From contig JAUVQD010000088.1 of the NCBI GenBank assembly GCA_030598355.1, positions 1 through 6,327 on the forward strand: DNA of 6,327 nt, given 5' to 3'. Source of the stretch: Actinomycetes bacterium. GTDB lineage: Bacteria; Actinomycetota; Aquicultoria; CAJVYJ01; JAUVQD01. The first letter of the stretch is position 1; the number at the start of each line of letters is the position of its first letter. Shown here in pieces: positions 1 through 5,343 of the stretch. The notes under the pieces were generated by a model. The model had not been told where the DNA came from. It worked only from the letters and a program-made list of their open reading frames with translations, and ran no database searches. The translations under genes and the position numbers were made by a program.

Positions 1-1341
1 CAGGACAGCGGCAATGATTCCGAGCATGTACTTCATATCAACTCTATCTAACAACAGAGAATATGCTGCACCTGTATCAGTTAATTTCGCACGAAGTTCG
101 CGCTGACCTTCGGTCGACAGTAGTATATCTCCAACAAAGTCCGTTACCGATTCATTTTCTTCGTCTTGTTTTAATTTTGCTTGCGTATCTACCGCTTCCT
201 TCTCGTTGCGAACATCCTCTGCTGTTTTTATCTTTTTGGAATCATCGAAAGGCCATTTGTCCTTAATCTCTCGAATGATTTCCCTCCCTCGGCGAGAGTT
301 GGAAAACTGATCCCACGCATTGTAAGTCCCCGTTACAAAGCCAGTGATCGAATCGTAAGTCTCGCGGTCCCAGTTGGCCCAGGTACCAACAGAGTCTGAG
401 CATTCGAATTGTTCTTTTATTACTCTCAGGTTCCTCAGGTACCCTCTTGTCCGAGCATATTTTATGGGCGGATTTCTGACAAAAGTGAAGTATCCTATTT
501 CGACTTTTTCTGCCAGTACGTCGGCGTCTGTCCTGCGAATGCCGACGTTTATAAGGATGTTAGAAGGATCAGGGCATCCAACGATAGAGAGGACCCCTTG
601 CGGATTAGCCTCTCCGAAACCGAATTGTACCGTCATGGCGTCGCCTCCGGGGGGAGTTGGGAGGCCGAAGGGTAGTGCCGGATTGGTAAGGCGGGCGGTG
701 GCGGCCTCAGGTGTATATCCATTTGACTTTAACAGCCTCAATAAACTAGGATATACCGCGCGAAGGCGGCGGGCCTCCTCTCTAAGGTCTAGGTCTGGGC
801 GCCTTGTTTCGGCTGTGGATAGAAAATCCTCCATCAAAATGGCGTGGTCATCTAAGGAATCAGCTACAGAATTTATAAGCCCTAAAAGTTCCGGAATCGT
901 ATATTCAACTACTGCCTCAACATCCCCGAAGGGTTCGTCAGACAAGAAGTTTGGAGGATTTTGCGGCACATTACCAAACAGATCGCCTTCGATACAAACA
1001 AGATATCGCAACCTAGAACATGGTCGCGAATCCATATAATAGTCTGCCACTTTTACGACATCAAGCGTCACTAACTGAGTGGGGTCAAGCCCATCTGTAG
1101 ATTTGTTAAAGAATGTCCAAAGATTTTGTATTCCGCGAGTTTTTACCTCTGTTTGGATCGCCGGATCATTAACGACACTTTCATCAATATATTCTATGTC
1201 TGTCGCGACAGGAATACAATACTCGTTTGTAATGGCATTATAATAAGGTTGATCGACGCTCAGTTTGCGCCAATCCTGGATGGCGAGCTTTTGATCAAAG
1301 GTCGCTGCCTTTACTCTGTTAGTTATATTGCCATTGGCCAT
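1..1341 (-). CDS. Large phage protein of unknown function, probably virion-associated (partial, at least 447 aa)
   Basis: Translating the minus strand from the ATG at 1341 gives 447 consecutive sense codons to the left edge with no stop, so the gene continues outside the window. It begins MANGNITNRVKAATFDQKLA. Visible stretches are IQDWRKLSVDQPYYNAIT near 22-39, VADYYMDSRP near 97-106, a Pro/Gly-rich turn LPFGLPTPPGGD at 223-234, an aromatic-rich stretch GTWANWDRETYDSITGF at about 319-335, and a highly charged helix-like stretch at about 367-403. There is no signal peptide. I do not recognise a domain. Its place 2 nt after a probable baseplate protein and downstream of the hub/transglycosylase gene argues for a large tail or baseplate component, but that is context only. 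No good Shine-Dalgarno precedes the ATG; the upstream TAA ends 2 nt before it, so reinitiation is likely. The next in-frame Met is only near residue 101, supporting this start. Confidence 0.85.
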   Translation of the reverse strand, partial: MANGNITNRVKAATFDQKLAIQDWRKLSVDQPYYNAITNEYCIPVATDIEYIDESVVNDPAIQTEVKTRGIQNLWTFFNKSTDGLDPTQLVTLDVVKVADYYMDSRPCSRLRYLVCIEGDLFGNVPQNPPNFLSDEPFGDVEAVVEYTIPELLGLINSVADSLDDHAILMEDFLSTAETRRPDLDLREEARRLRAVYPSLLRLLKSNGYTPEAATARLTNPALPFGLPTPPGGDAMTVQFGFGEANPQGVLSIVGCPDPSNILINVGIRRTDADVLAEKVEIGYFTFVRNPPIKYARTRGYLRNLRVIKEQFECSDSVGTWANWDRETYDSITGFVTGTYNAWDQFSNSRRGREIIREIKDKWPFDDSKKIKTAEDVRNEKEAVDTQAKLKQDEENESVTDFVGDILLSTEGQRELRAKLTDTGAAYSLLLDRVDMKYMLGIIAAVL

Positions 1342-1343
1342 TT

Positions 1344-2285
1344 TTAAGTCGTCTTGTTGTGCCTACTATTAATATGCCTGTTGCTGCGCTTATCGTTGAG
1401 ATATTTTTCTTGGAAATTCAACAAACTCATCCTGACTGTCTGGAGATCCATAGCAGTATATTGCATATGATCAGCTATTACTCGCATCCCTTCCGTTGCC
1501 GCTAGCTCTGATGGTGCGGTTGGATGCCCTAAGTAAGTAGGCACTATGTGCCAATGTTCAGCAAATGCTTTGTTCAATTTAGTTTGTGACACCAACAATC
1601 CCGTAACTACGGCAGCTAGTTTATCAACCTCTTTCGAAAGCGCGTTCAATGCCTCTGATAAGTTCTCCCCTTTCACTAGAGGTTGCAATCCACCATCTAC
1701 ATCTTGACCGTAAGCTATGAGTTCAATCCCGCTCAATTCGCTTATTCTGGCATTCTGTGAGTTAACCAAGTCGACGCCCGATACGATTTTGATGCCCTCT
1801 CTGGCCATCATCCTCACGACGTCGGCCTTAATTCCGATTCCGGAACGATTGTTAACGGGTGCCGATTCTTCGACCAAGTCAAAGTTAACGTCAATATCAG
1901 TTTTCTGTGAAATATAGATTCTGGCAGCATCCCTTGTAAAGTCAGGATCCACAAAAATTCTTTCATCTTGCTTGGTTTTAGCTATTGGGTTCGCCGATAG
2001 GCGACCAACGACAAGATCGATTGAAGCGGCGCCCGTTTGTCCTTCACCGCCCTTACCAGAAACCATGTTTCCCGGGCGGTCTCGACCCAAGACAATCCAA
2101 GAGTTTTGATAATTTGTTATAACTTTTTCACTAGGGGTTTGTATGAACCCGGGAATGGGCTCAACCGACTTATCTCCGGCGACTCCAAGGTTCTGTGCCT
2201 TAATTCCGCTAGGTGAATTCTCTAAGCGTGCTAGCTCTTTTTCACCAACTTTACTTCTATTAACTCTTAATCTTTCTTCAGCCAT
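1344..2285 (-). CDS. Probable virion structural (baseplate-associated) protein
   Basis: This 313-residue protein is unassigned by domain but fits a T4-like structural protein of the baseplate region. Visible parts are a polar N-terminus (1-50), a Gly-rich segment at 66-95 (LGRDRPGNMVSGKGGEG, then SIDLVVGR), a segment DAARIYISQKTDIDVNFDL at 119-137, a repeat-poor beta-like middle, and a helix at about 207-240 (ENLSEALNALSKEVDKLAAV). Next is FAEHWHIVPTYLGHPTAPS at 241-259 with an HxH pair (His244, His246) and a nearby His254. The C-terminus is short, basic and polar (SRHNKTT). I recall similar proteins annotated only as 'virion structural protein' in marine T4-like phages; this is memory, not a search. 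The start has AGGAA 6 nt upstream, overlapping the hub stop, and the stop is 2 nt before the next gene. No catalytic motif is evident. Confidence 0.75.
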   Translation of the reverse strand: MAEERLRVNRSKVGEKELARLENSPSGIKAQNLGVAGDKSVEPIPGFIQTPSEKVITNYQNSWIVLGRDRPGNMVSGKGGEGQTGAASIDLVVGRLSANPIAKTKQDERIFVDPDFTRDAARIYISQKTDIDVNFDLVEESAPVNNRSGIGIKADVVRMMAREGIKIVSGVDLVNSQNARISELSGIELIAYGQDVDGGLQPLVKGENLSEALNALSKEVDKLAAVVTGLLVSQTKLNKAFAEHWHIVPTYLGHPTAPSELAATEGMRVIADHMQYTAMDLQTVRMSLLNFQEKYLNDKRSNRHINSRHNKTT

Positions 2286-2291
2286 GATGTG

Positions 2292-2297
2292 TTCCTA
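2292..2297 (-). promoter_or_regulatory. Ribosome-binding site overlapping the hub stop codon
   Basis: The minus strand reads TAGGAA, where TAG is the stop of the hub gene and AGGAA serves the next ATG at 2285 with a 6-nt spacer. Sharing of stop and ribosome-binding site indicates coupled translation of the two structural genes. Confidence 0.6.
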
Positions 2298-3536
2298 GGC
2301 AGCATTGTATGTTTCGAGGTATTTGTCCCACTTTTTCTTCTTAGCCCCGGTATACCATTTTGGTAGCTTTCCAGCTTTGTAATCGTATTGTTCAGCAACC
2401 TCTCTTGCTTTTCCGGGGCCGGCGTTATAACTAATCCTTATCATATCTTTGTTATTACTATATTTTTCTCCACTTTTTTTGATGATACTAGCCACCTTTT
2501 TAGATTTGGCATCCAAATCGCCATCAATCGCGTCTATTATCTTTTGCTCAATAGGGAGCACAATACCTTGTTTGGCACGAGCCTTCTTGTCAGCTTTTTT
2601 AGGCCCATGGTCTTGCCATTCTTTCGCAGTAGCAAAGCCCGAGTCGCCGAGCCATTGTGTGATCTGGACCCCGTATGGGTTAAACGTTATGACTCCATTG
2701 CTATCGTAGTACCAGCCATTGTCACGCAGGCCTGATTCTACTTGGGCCGTTGCTAACATAAGAGCCGGATCGATGCCGGCTGCTTGGGCTGCTTGGCGGG
2801 CGGACTGCTCTATTTGTTCTTTTCTTGCCTGATCCGGACGTTGAGGGCCAGGGGGTCTTCGGCCGGCGGCCGGGGTCGTTGGGGTCCCTTTTTTAAAACC
2901 GTCTTTTGCGCCGCCGGGTGGAAAACCAGAGGCGTCGGAACCATCGGGCGTTTGCTCTCCGGGTTTGCTATACACATCCACCAGCATCCCATTCGTCTTG
3001 TTGGTTTCGTCCCCATATTCTACCCACACCCAATCTCCGGGAGAAATGGCACTAAGCTTTTCAGCGATCTCTGGTGTTGGAGCTGTAAATCGGGCAGATC
3101 CTAATATCCCAGTTGGTAGAAGGGAGTGCACAAGTGCTTCGAATTTTTCTTTTTTTTCCTTACGATCTCCATATGGCCATATTTTCTTCTGCTTAGCAAC
3201 CATGAATGGGTCTGGAATCATTGAATGTACGCGGGGGCAGTATGCGATTACCGCGTAAGATTCGGCATCGTCACCGAAGAACGAAGAAACCCAATCAACT
3301 AGCCGATCAGCGTAACCTTCTGATTTGGGGTATGAGATGCACACTTTCGCAGCCTTTCTACCAATGTCTCCGTCGGCATCTTTTCCAGCAGTTATGGAAT
3401 TAACTGTAGTGTGCGCTACTTCAGACAGGAACGAAGTGGTTCGAATATCGAGTTTTCGTGCGGGTATGATTGGCTCATGAGCCGATTCTTCCAGTATGCT
3501 CGCTACAGCATCATCGACGTCTAGCTTATCTGCCAT
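2295..3536 (-). CDS. Baseplate-hub-like protein with C-terminal lytic transglycosylase (SLT) domain
   Basis: This 413-residue protein has two parts joined by a low-complexity linker. Residues about 64-195 resemble an OB-fold baseplate-hub domain of the gp5 type (AVIAYCPRVHSMIPDPF at 95-111 and PGDWVWVEYGDE at 166-177). Residues about 190-235 are rich in Pro, Gly and Lys. From about 238 onward comes a soluble-lytic-transglycosylase/lysozyme-like domain: helix QAAQAAGIDPALMLATAQVE with probable catalytic Glu267 in the 'AxxESG' motif, NPYGVQIT at 286-293, and SYNAGPGK at 369-376, the family's 'YNAGP' motif. It would cut peptidoglycan strands while the tail tube crosses the cell wall. T4 gp5 also carries a lysozyme, but of a different fold and placed between the OB domain and the beta-helix; here it sits at the C-terminus and no beta-helix is seen. 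There is no signal peptide, consistent with virion incorporation rather than secretion. The hub assignment is less sure than the enzyme domain. Confidence 0.82.
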   Translation of the reverse strand: MADKLDVDDAVASILEESAHEPIIPARKLDIRTTSFLSEVAHTTVNSITAGKDADGDIGRKAAKVCISYPKSEGYADRLVDWVSSFFGDDAESYAVIAYCPRVHSMIPDPFMVAKQKKIWPYGDRKEKKEKFEALVHSLLPTGILGSARFTAPTPEIAEKLSAISPGDWVWVEYGDETNKTNGMLVDVYSKPGEQTPDGSDASGFPPGGAKDGFKKGTPTTPAAGRRPPGPQRPDQARKEQIEQSARQAAQAAGIDPALMLATAQVESGLRDNGWYYDSNGVITFNPYGVQITQWLGDSGFATAKEWQDHGPKKADKKARAKQGIVLPIEQKIIDAIDGDLDAKSKKVASIIKKSGEKYSNNKDMIRISYNAGPGKAREVAEQYDYKAGKLPKWYTGAKKKKWDKYLETYNAA

Positions 3537-3537
3537 A

Positions 3538-3858
3538 TCACTTGTCTTCCTCTTCTTTGATCATATCAAAGAGTTCATCTCTGTCTCTTTGAGACAGACC
3601 ATCGCTTGAGGAAGTTTGTTTATGGAGGATTGTGCAAACCTTCACCAACTGCTCGTTTGAGCGTTGCAAGGTTTCAACATATTTAGCAGCCACGCCGCCC
3701 ATCTCTTTATGATTCATTTCGTTCTTCTTCAAAAGAACCATCACGTCCGCTAGCAAAGAATTTGTGACTGCGCGGTCTTTGTTGATGTTATCTACTGCTT
3801 CAGAGAGGTGTTTTTCAAGCGTGCCTAAATTTCCCCCTTGTTCCATCTCATCTTCCAT
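3538..3858 (-). CDS. Small helical (coiled-coil-like) phage protein, unknown function
   Basis: This 106-residue protein has no recognisable domain. It is strongly helical by composition, with heptad-like hydrophobic spacing at about 14-47 (LEKHLSEAVDNINK, then SLLADVMVLLKKNE) and again at 59-80 (KYVETLQRSNEQLVKVCTIL). The C-terminus is acidic (DRDELFDMIKEEEDK, 92-106). There is no membrane segment or signal peptide. The ATG at 3858 lies within the last 34 nt of the sigma gene and has GAGGAG about 12 nt upstream, a rather long spacing; a second in-frame ATG four codons later is a possible start. Only 1 nt separates its stop from the baseplate-hub gene. It could be a small scaffold, chaperone or transcription accessory protein, but nothing in the sequence decides this. 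Confidence 0.7.
   Translation of the reverse strand: MEDEMEQGGNLGTLEKHLSEAVDNINKDRAVTNSLLADVMVLLKKNEMNHKEMGGVAAKYVETLQRSNEQLVKVCTILHKQTSSSDGLSQRDRDELFDMIKEEEDK
3546..3552 (-). promoter_or_regulatory. Ribosome-binding site of the baseplate-hub/transglycosylase gene
   Basis: The minus strand reads GAGGAAG, 9 nt before the ATG at 3536, inside the last codons of the 106-aa gene. It supports the ATG at 3536 as start, with the upstream TGA only 1 nt away. Confidence 0.6.
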
Positions 3859-4532
3859 GTTTTATATCTACTCCTCATTTTATTTAAGTTATTGACAACT
3901 TGTTTTGTGTTGAGGCCAGTTAGTTCTCTTATGTAAAGGTAAATAGCTTTTTTATTAAAAATTTCAATATCATTGGTACTCTCGAAGAGAACCATAACTG
4001 CCTTGTATACCTTTTCCTCATTGGTCTTCATGCTATTTGAGTTCCACGAGTTTATCTCTTCGTAAAGGAATTTCCAAAATTCACCATTTTCGCGGGATTT
4101 GATATATGATTCGTCTGTCATGACATACTTTGATTCCAACTCTTTATTGAGATCATCGTAATATACCTCTCTCTTAACTTGAGTGGAGTTTTTCTTGACC
4201 TTGTGAATGAACCAGTTCTTGGTGACTACACTAAAATATGAAAATGCTTTCGACCCCTTGTTCGGATCGTATTTATCCAAAATAGTTGTAAGCCAAACCT
4301 TGCAATCATCTCTTAGCGAATCAATATTTGGCAGAGTTGTGAATTTGTATGTATACACAATCTTATCCACCAACTCGTCGAAGGCAGGCCCTATATATTC
4401 ACGATACAACTGCTCACGAACCTCTATGTCCTCGGTGGCTACATAATCAATAATCGCCTGCTCATGAACTTTTGTAAAATAGTGGTTAGTAGTTCTTTTG
4501 CGTCTCTTCTTCTTTATCTTGATTTCTGTCAT
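3825..4532 (-). CDS. 55: RNA polymerase sigma factor for late transcription (T4 gp55-like)
   Basis: This 235-residue protein most resembles T4 gp55, the phage sigma factor that directs host RNA polymerase to late promoters. A basic N-terminus (KKKRRKR, 8-13) is followed by HYFTKVHEQAIIDYV (17-31), which lines up with the gp55 segment YNYVNNKELLQAIIDW. Residues 75-114 (DDCKVWLTTILDKYDPNKGS, AFSYF, KNWFIHKVKK) match the gp55 sigma-region-2-like part, where T4 has a comparable '.FD..K...PHAYI...C..AF...IKK' pattern. T4 gp55 is 185 residues; here about 50 extra residues include a helix-turn-helix-like stretch at about 194-223, and the T4 C-terminal clamp-binding motif SLDFLYE is not seen. The ATG is the only reasonable start but has little Shine-Dalgarno; it overlaps the membrane-protein gene by 47 nt, so coupled translation is likely. 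The similarity was judged by eye. A more general phage sigma-70-like factor is the alternative. Confidence 0.75.
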   Translation of the reverse strand: MTEIKIKKKRRKRTTNHYFTKVHEQAIIDYVATEDIEVREQLYREYIGPAFDELVDKIVYTYKFTTLPNIDSLRDDCKVWLTTILDKYDPNKGSKAFSYFSVVTKNWFIHKVKKNSTQVKREVYYDDLNKELESKYVMTDESYIKSRENGEFWKFLYEEINSWNSNSMKTNEEKVYKAVMVLFESTNDIEIFNKKAIYLYIRELTGLNTKQVVNNLNKMRSRYKTWKMRWNKGEI

Positions 4533-4833
4533 ATGTTATTTCACTGTTTTCGTCAAAAGGTAGAGCATTGAAGATCTCGAAGTCCTTAAGCACACCTTCG
4601 ATGTGCCTGGTGTGCTTAAGCAGATTTGTTAGTGTAGGATCTCCATAATAACTTTCAAGTTCATATACGGTTTTCAGATGTTCCGCATATATTAGCGCAT
4701 TATCCCTAAGTTCAGATATATCATCAACCATCTCCTGATATTTAACAATTAATTGCTTACAATACCAAATCATTACAATGGAGGTCGACGCCAATATAAA
4801 GCATAATCCATACGCCACATAAACACTAGTCAT
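4486..4833 (-). CDS. Single-pass membrane protein with cytoplasmic helical domain, unknown function
   Basis: This 115-residue protein has one hydrophobic segment at about residues 4-25 (VAYGLCFILASTSIVMIWYC), followed by Lys26 and Lys31, so the positive-inside rule predicts N-out/C-in. It is a membrane anchor without an obvious signal-peptidase site. Residues 28-60 look like a coiled or helical region, followed by the motif ELESYYGDPTLTNLLKHT (59-76), then an acidic tail. I recall a similar 'YGD-T' motif in uncharacterised membrane proteins of marine T4-like phages, but cannot check it. The ATG overlaps the end of the FmdB-like gene by 8 nt, and an AG-rich stretch upstream (GAGAGGAAAAGAGA) could serve for ribosome binding. 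Its 3' end overlaps the sigma-factor gene by 47 nt, and a perfect 12-bp inverted repeat lies inside its coding sequence. Membrane partners or role are unknown. Confidence 0.75.
   Translation of the reverse strand: MTSVYVAYGLCFILASTSIVMIWYCKQLIVKYQEMVDDISELRDNALIYAEHLKTVYELESYYGDPTLTNLLKHTRHIEGVLKDFEIFNALPFDENSEITYDRNQDKEEETQKNY
4585..4620 (-). repeat. Perfect 12-bp inverted repeat (possible mRNA hairpin) upstream of the sigma gene
   Basis: CTTAAGCACACC (4585-4596) is matched exactly by its reverse complement GGTGTGCTTAAG (4609-4620), leaving a 12-nt loop at 4597-4608. The arms code in frame for part of the membrane protein (LKHTRHIEGVLK, residues 72-83), so the structure is compatible with an intact protein. 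In the minus-strand mRNA the 3' foot of the stem is 52 nt upstream of the sigma-factor ATG. No U-run follows, so it does not look like an intrinsic terminator. It could be a processing site, a translational control element or a protein-binding palindrome; this is inference. Confidence 0.7.
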
Positions 4834-5089
4834 TATTTTCTATCTCTTTTCCTCTCAACTCTTTCTTGTATTGTTGTATTTCATCTTTGGTTGTCTTTAT
4901 AAACTCATCGACAACTTGACCATCTCTGGACTTATTTGTTATTCCAAGAATGCTTGAAGGGATTCTCTCTAAAGAACCAAAGACCTCTTGTGTCACGCAC
5001 TTTTCACAATTTTCTAAAGTAGTTTTAATGGAATGAAAAGTATCAAAAATGTATTCACATTTTTGGCATTTATAAGTGTATTTCGGCAA
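4826..5089 (-). CDS. FmdB-like zinc-ribbon protein, TTG start
   Basis: This 87-residue protein opens with PKYTYKCQKCEYIFD, the typical start of FmdB/CxxC_CXXC_SSSS-type regulatory zinc ribbons. Cys8, Cys11, Cys28 and Cys31 form two CxxC knuckles that should bind one zinc. The second half (about 60-83) is a charged amphipathic helix, DEFIKTTKDEIQQYKKEL, as often follows the ribbon in phage copies. The start codon is TTG at 5089-5087; no ATG or GTG lies near, and the motif requires the start exactly there. No clear Shine-Dalgarno is visible, and the preceding stop is 3 nt upstream, so translation is probably coupled to the 78-aa gene. The 3' end overlaps the next gene by 8 nt (ATGACTAG). The family was named after a proposed regulator of formamidase genes, but the role of phage versions is not established; nucleic-acid or RNA polymerase binding would be guesses. 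Confidence 0.8.
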   Translation of the reverse strand: MPKYTYKCQKCEYIFDTFHSIKTTLENCEKCVTQEVFGSLERIPSSILGITNKSRDGQVVDEFIKTTKDEIQQYKKELRGKEIENND

Positions 5090-5092
5090 CTG

Positions 5093-5329
5093 TTATTCGC
5101 TAGCCGTCGTATCCGCCACGGAAGTCTGCGACGTCTCTTCGTTAATCTCCTCATACCCAAATTTAACAAGGGGAGGGTTCATTACGACGAGGCCCGACTC
5201 AGACTCCGCAAACCTCATCTCCTTTAGAGTTGGCACAATGTCGCTTTGTTCCAGTAGCGATTTCTGTAGTGCCATCATAATAGCTCCTAAGGCCTGATCT
5301 GATAATTGTATTTCATTTATTGTTGTCAT
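5093..5329 (-). CDS. Conserved-looking small phage protein of unknown function (78 aa)
   Basis: I cannot assign a function. The protein is 78 residues. Residues 8-40 form a probable helical segment (LSDQALGAIMMALQKSLLEQ and following, then DIVPTLKEM at 30-38). Residues 41-57 have a short beta-like stretch SGLVVMNPPLVKF, and the tail (about 59-78) is rich in Glu, Ser and Thr and probably disordered. There is no signal peptide, membrane segment or cysteine. The ATG is chosen because of the strong AAGGAGAAAG site just upstream; the frame stays open to 5494, but that part overlaps the dehydrogenase in another frame and is probably a shadow. It ends 3 nt before the FmdB-like gene, so the two are likely co-translated. 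From memory, similar small proteins occur near gene 55 in marine T4-like phages, but this is not verified here. Confidence 0.75.
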   Translation of the reverse strand: MTTINEIQLSDQALGAIMMALQKSLLEQSDIVPTLKEMRFAESESGLVVMNPPLVKFGYEEINEETSQTSVADTTASE

Positions 5330-5330
5330 G

Positions 5331-5340
5331 CTTTCTCCTT
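5331..5340 (-). promoter_or_regulatory. Strong ribosome-binding site of the 78-aa gene
   Basis: The minus strand reads AAGGAGAAAG, followed by a C and the ATG at 5329-5327. This is the best Shine-Dalgarno in the window and lies wholly inside the 14-nt gap after the dehydrogenase stop. It decides the start of the 78-aa gene against the longer in-frame extension to 5494, which would lie inside the dehydrogenase gene. It also implies a Shine-Dalgarno-using bacterial host. Confidence 0.85.
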
Positions 5341-5343
5341 TTT

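Noticed and set aside
374..1039. 221-codon plus-strand open frame
   Set aside because: It is antisense to the continuous 447-codon minus-strand frame, has low-complexity Ser/Arg-rich composition, and every other gene in the window is on the minus strand.
1344..1420. Frameshift near the end of the 313-aa structural protein, because the +1 frame is hydrophobic (SAATGILIVG)
   Set aside because: The zero-frame ending (SRHNKTT) fits what I recall of the family's C-terminus, and the next gene starts properly 2 nt after the stop.
3150..3157. Run of eight A on the minus strand in the hub gene as a programmed -1 frameshift site
   Set aside because: The A-run fits Lys codons in a charged loop, the zero frame is needed to reach the clear transglycosylase domain, and the -1 frame hits a stop after roughly 16 codons. 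A sequencing or assembly slip is also not needed.
2388..3403. Several plus-strand and one minus-strand out-of-frame ORFs over the hub/transglycosylase gene
   Set aside because: They are shadows of a gene with clear catalytic motifs; none shows a ribosome-binding site or family resemblance.
3859..3866. TATAAAAC just before the ATG of the 106-aa gene as a late promoter
   Set aside because: It is a poor match to the consensus, and a transcript start about 10-15 nt downstream would miss this gene's own start and ribosome-binding site. It could only serve the downstream structural genes, with no supporting evidence.
4585..4620. Inverted repeat as an intrinsic terminator
   Set aside because: There is no U-run after the stem in the minus-strand RNA, and it lies within a coding sequence upstream of genes that need to be transcribed.
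5067..5074. Possible T4-like late promoter element TATAAATG (minus strand); a similar TATAAATC at 5814-5821
   Set aside because: Each matches 7 of 8 bases of the T4 late consensus TATAAATA, but both lie in coding sequence where the codons explain the bases, and such matches are expected by chance in AT-rich DNA.
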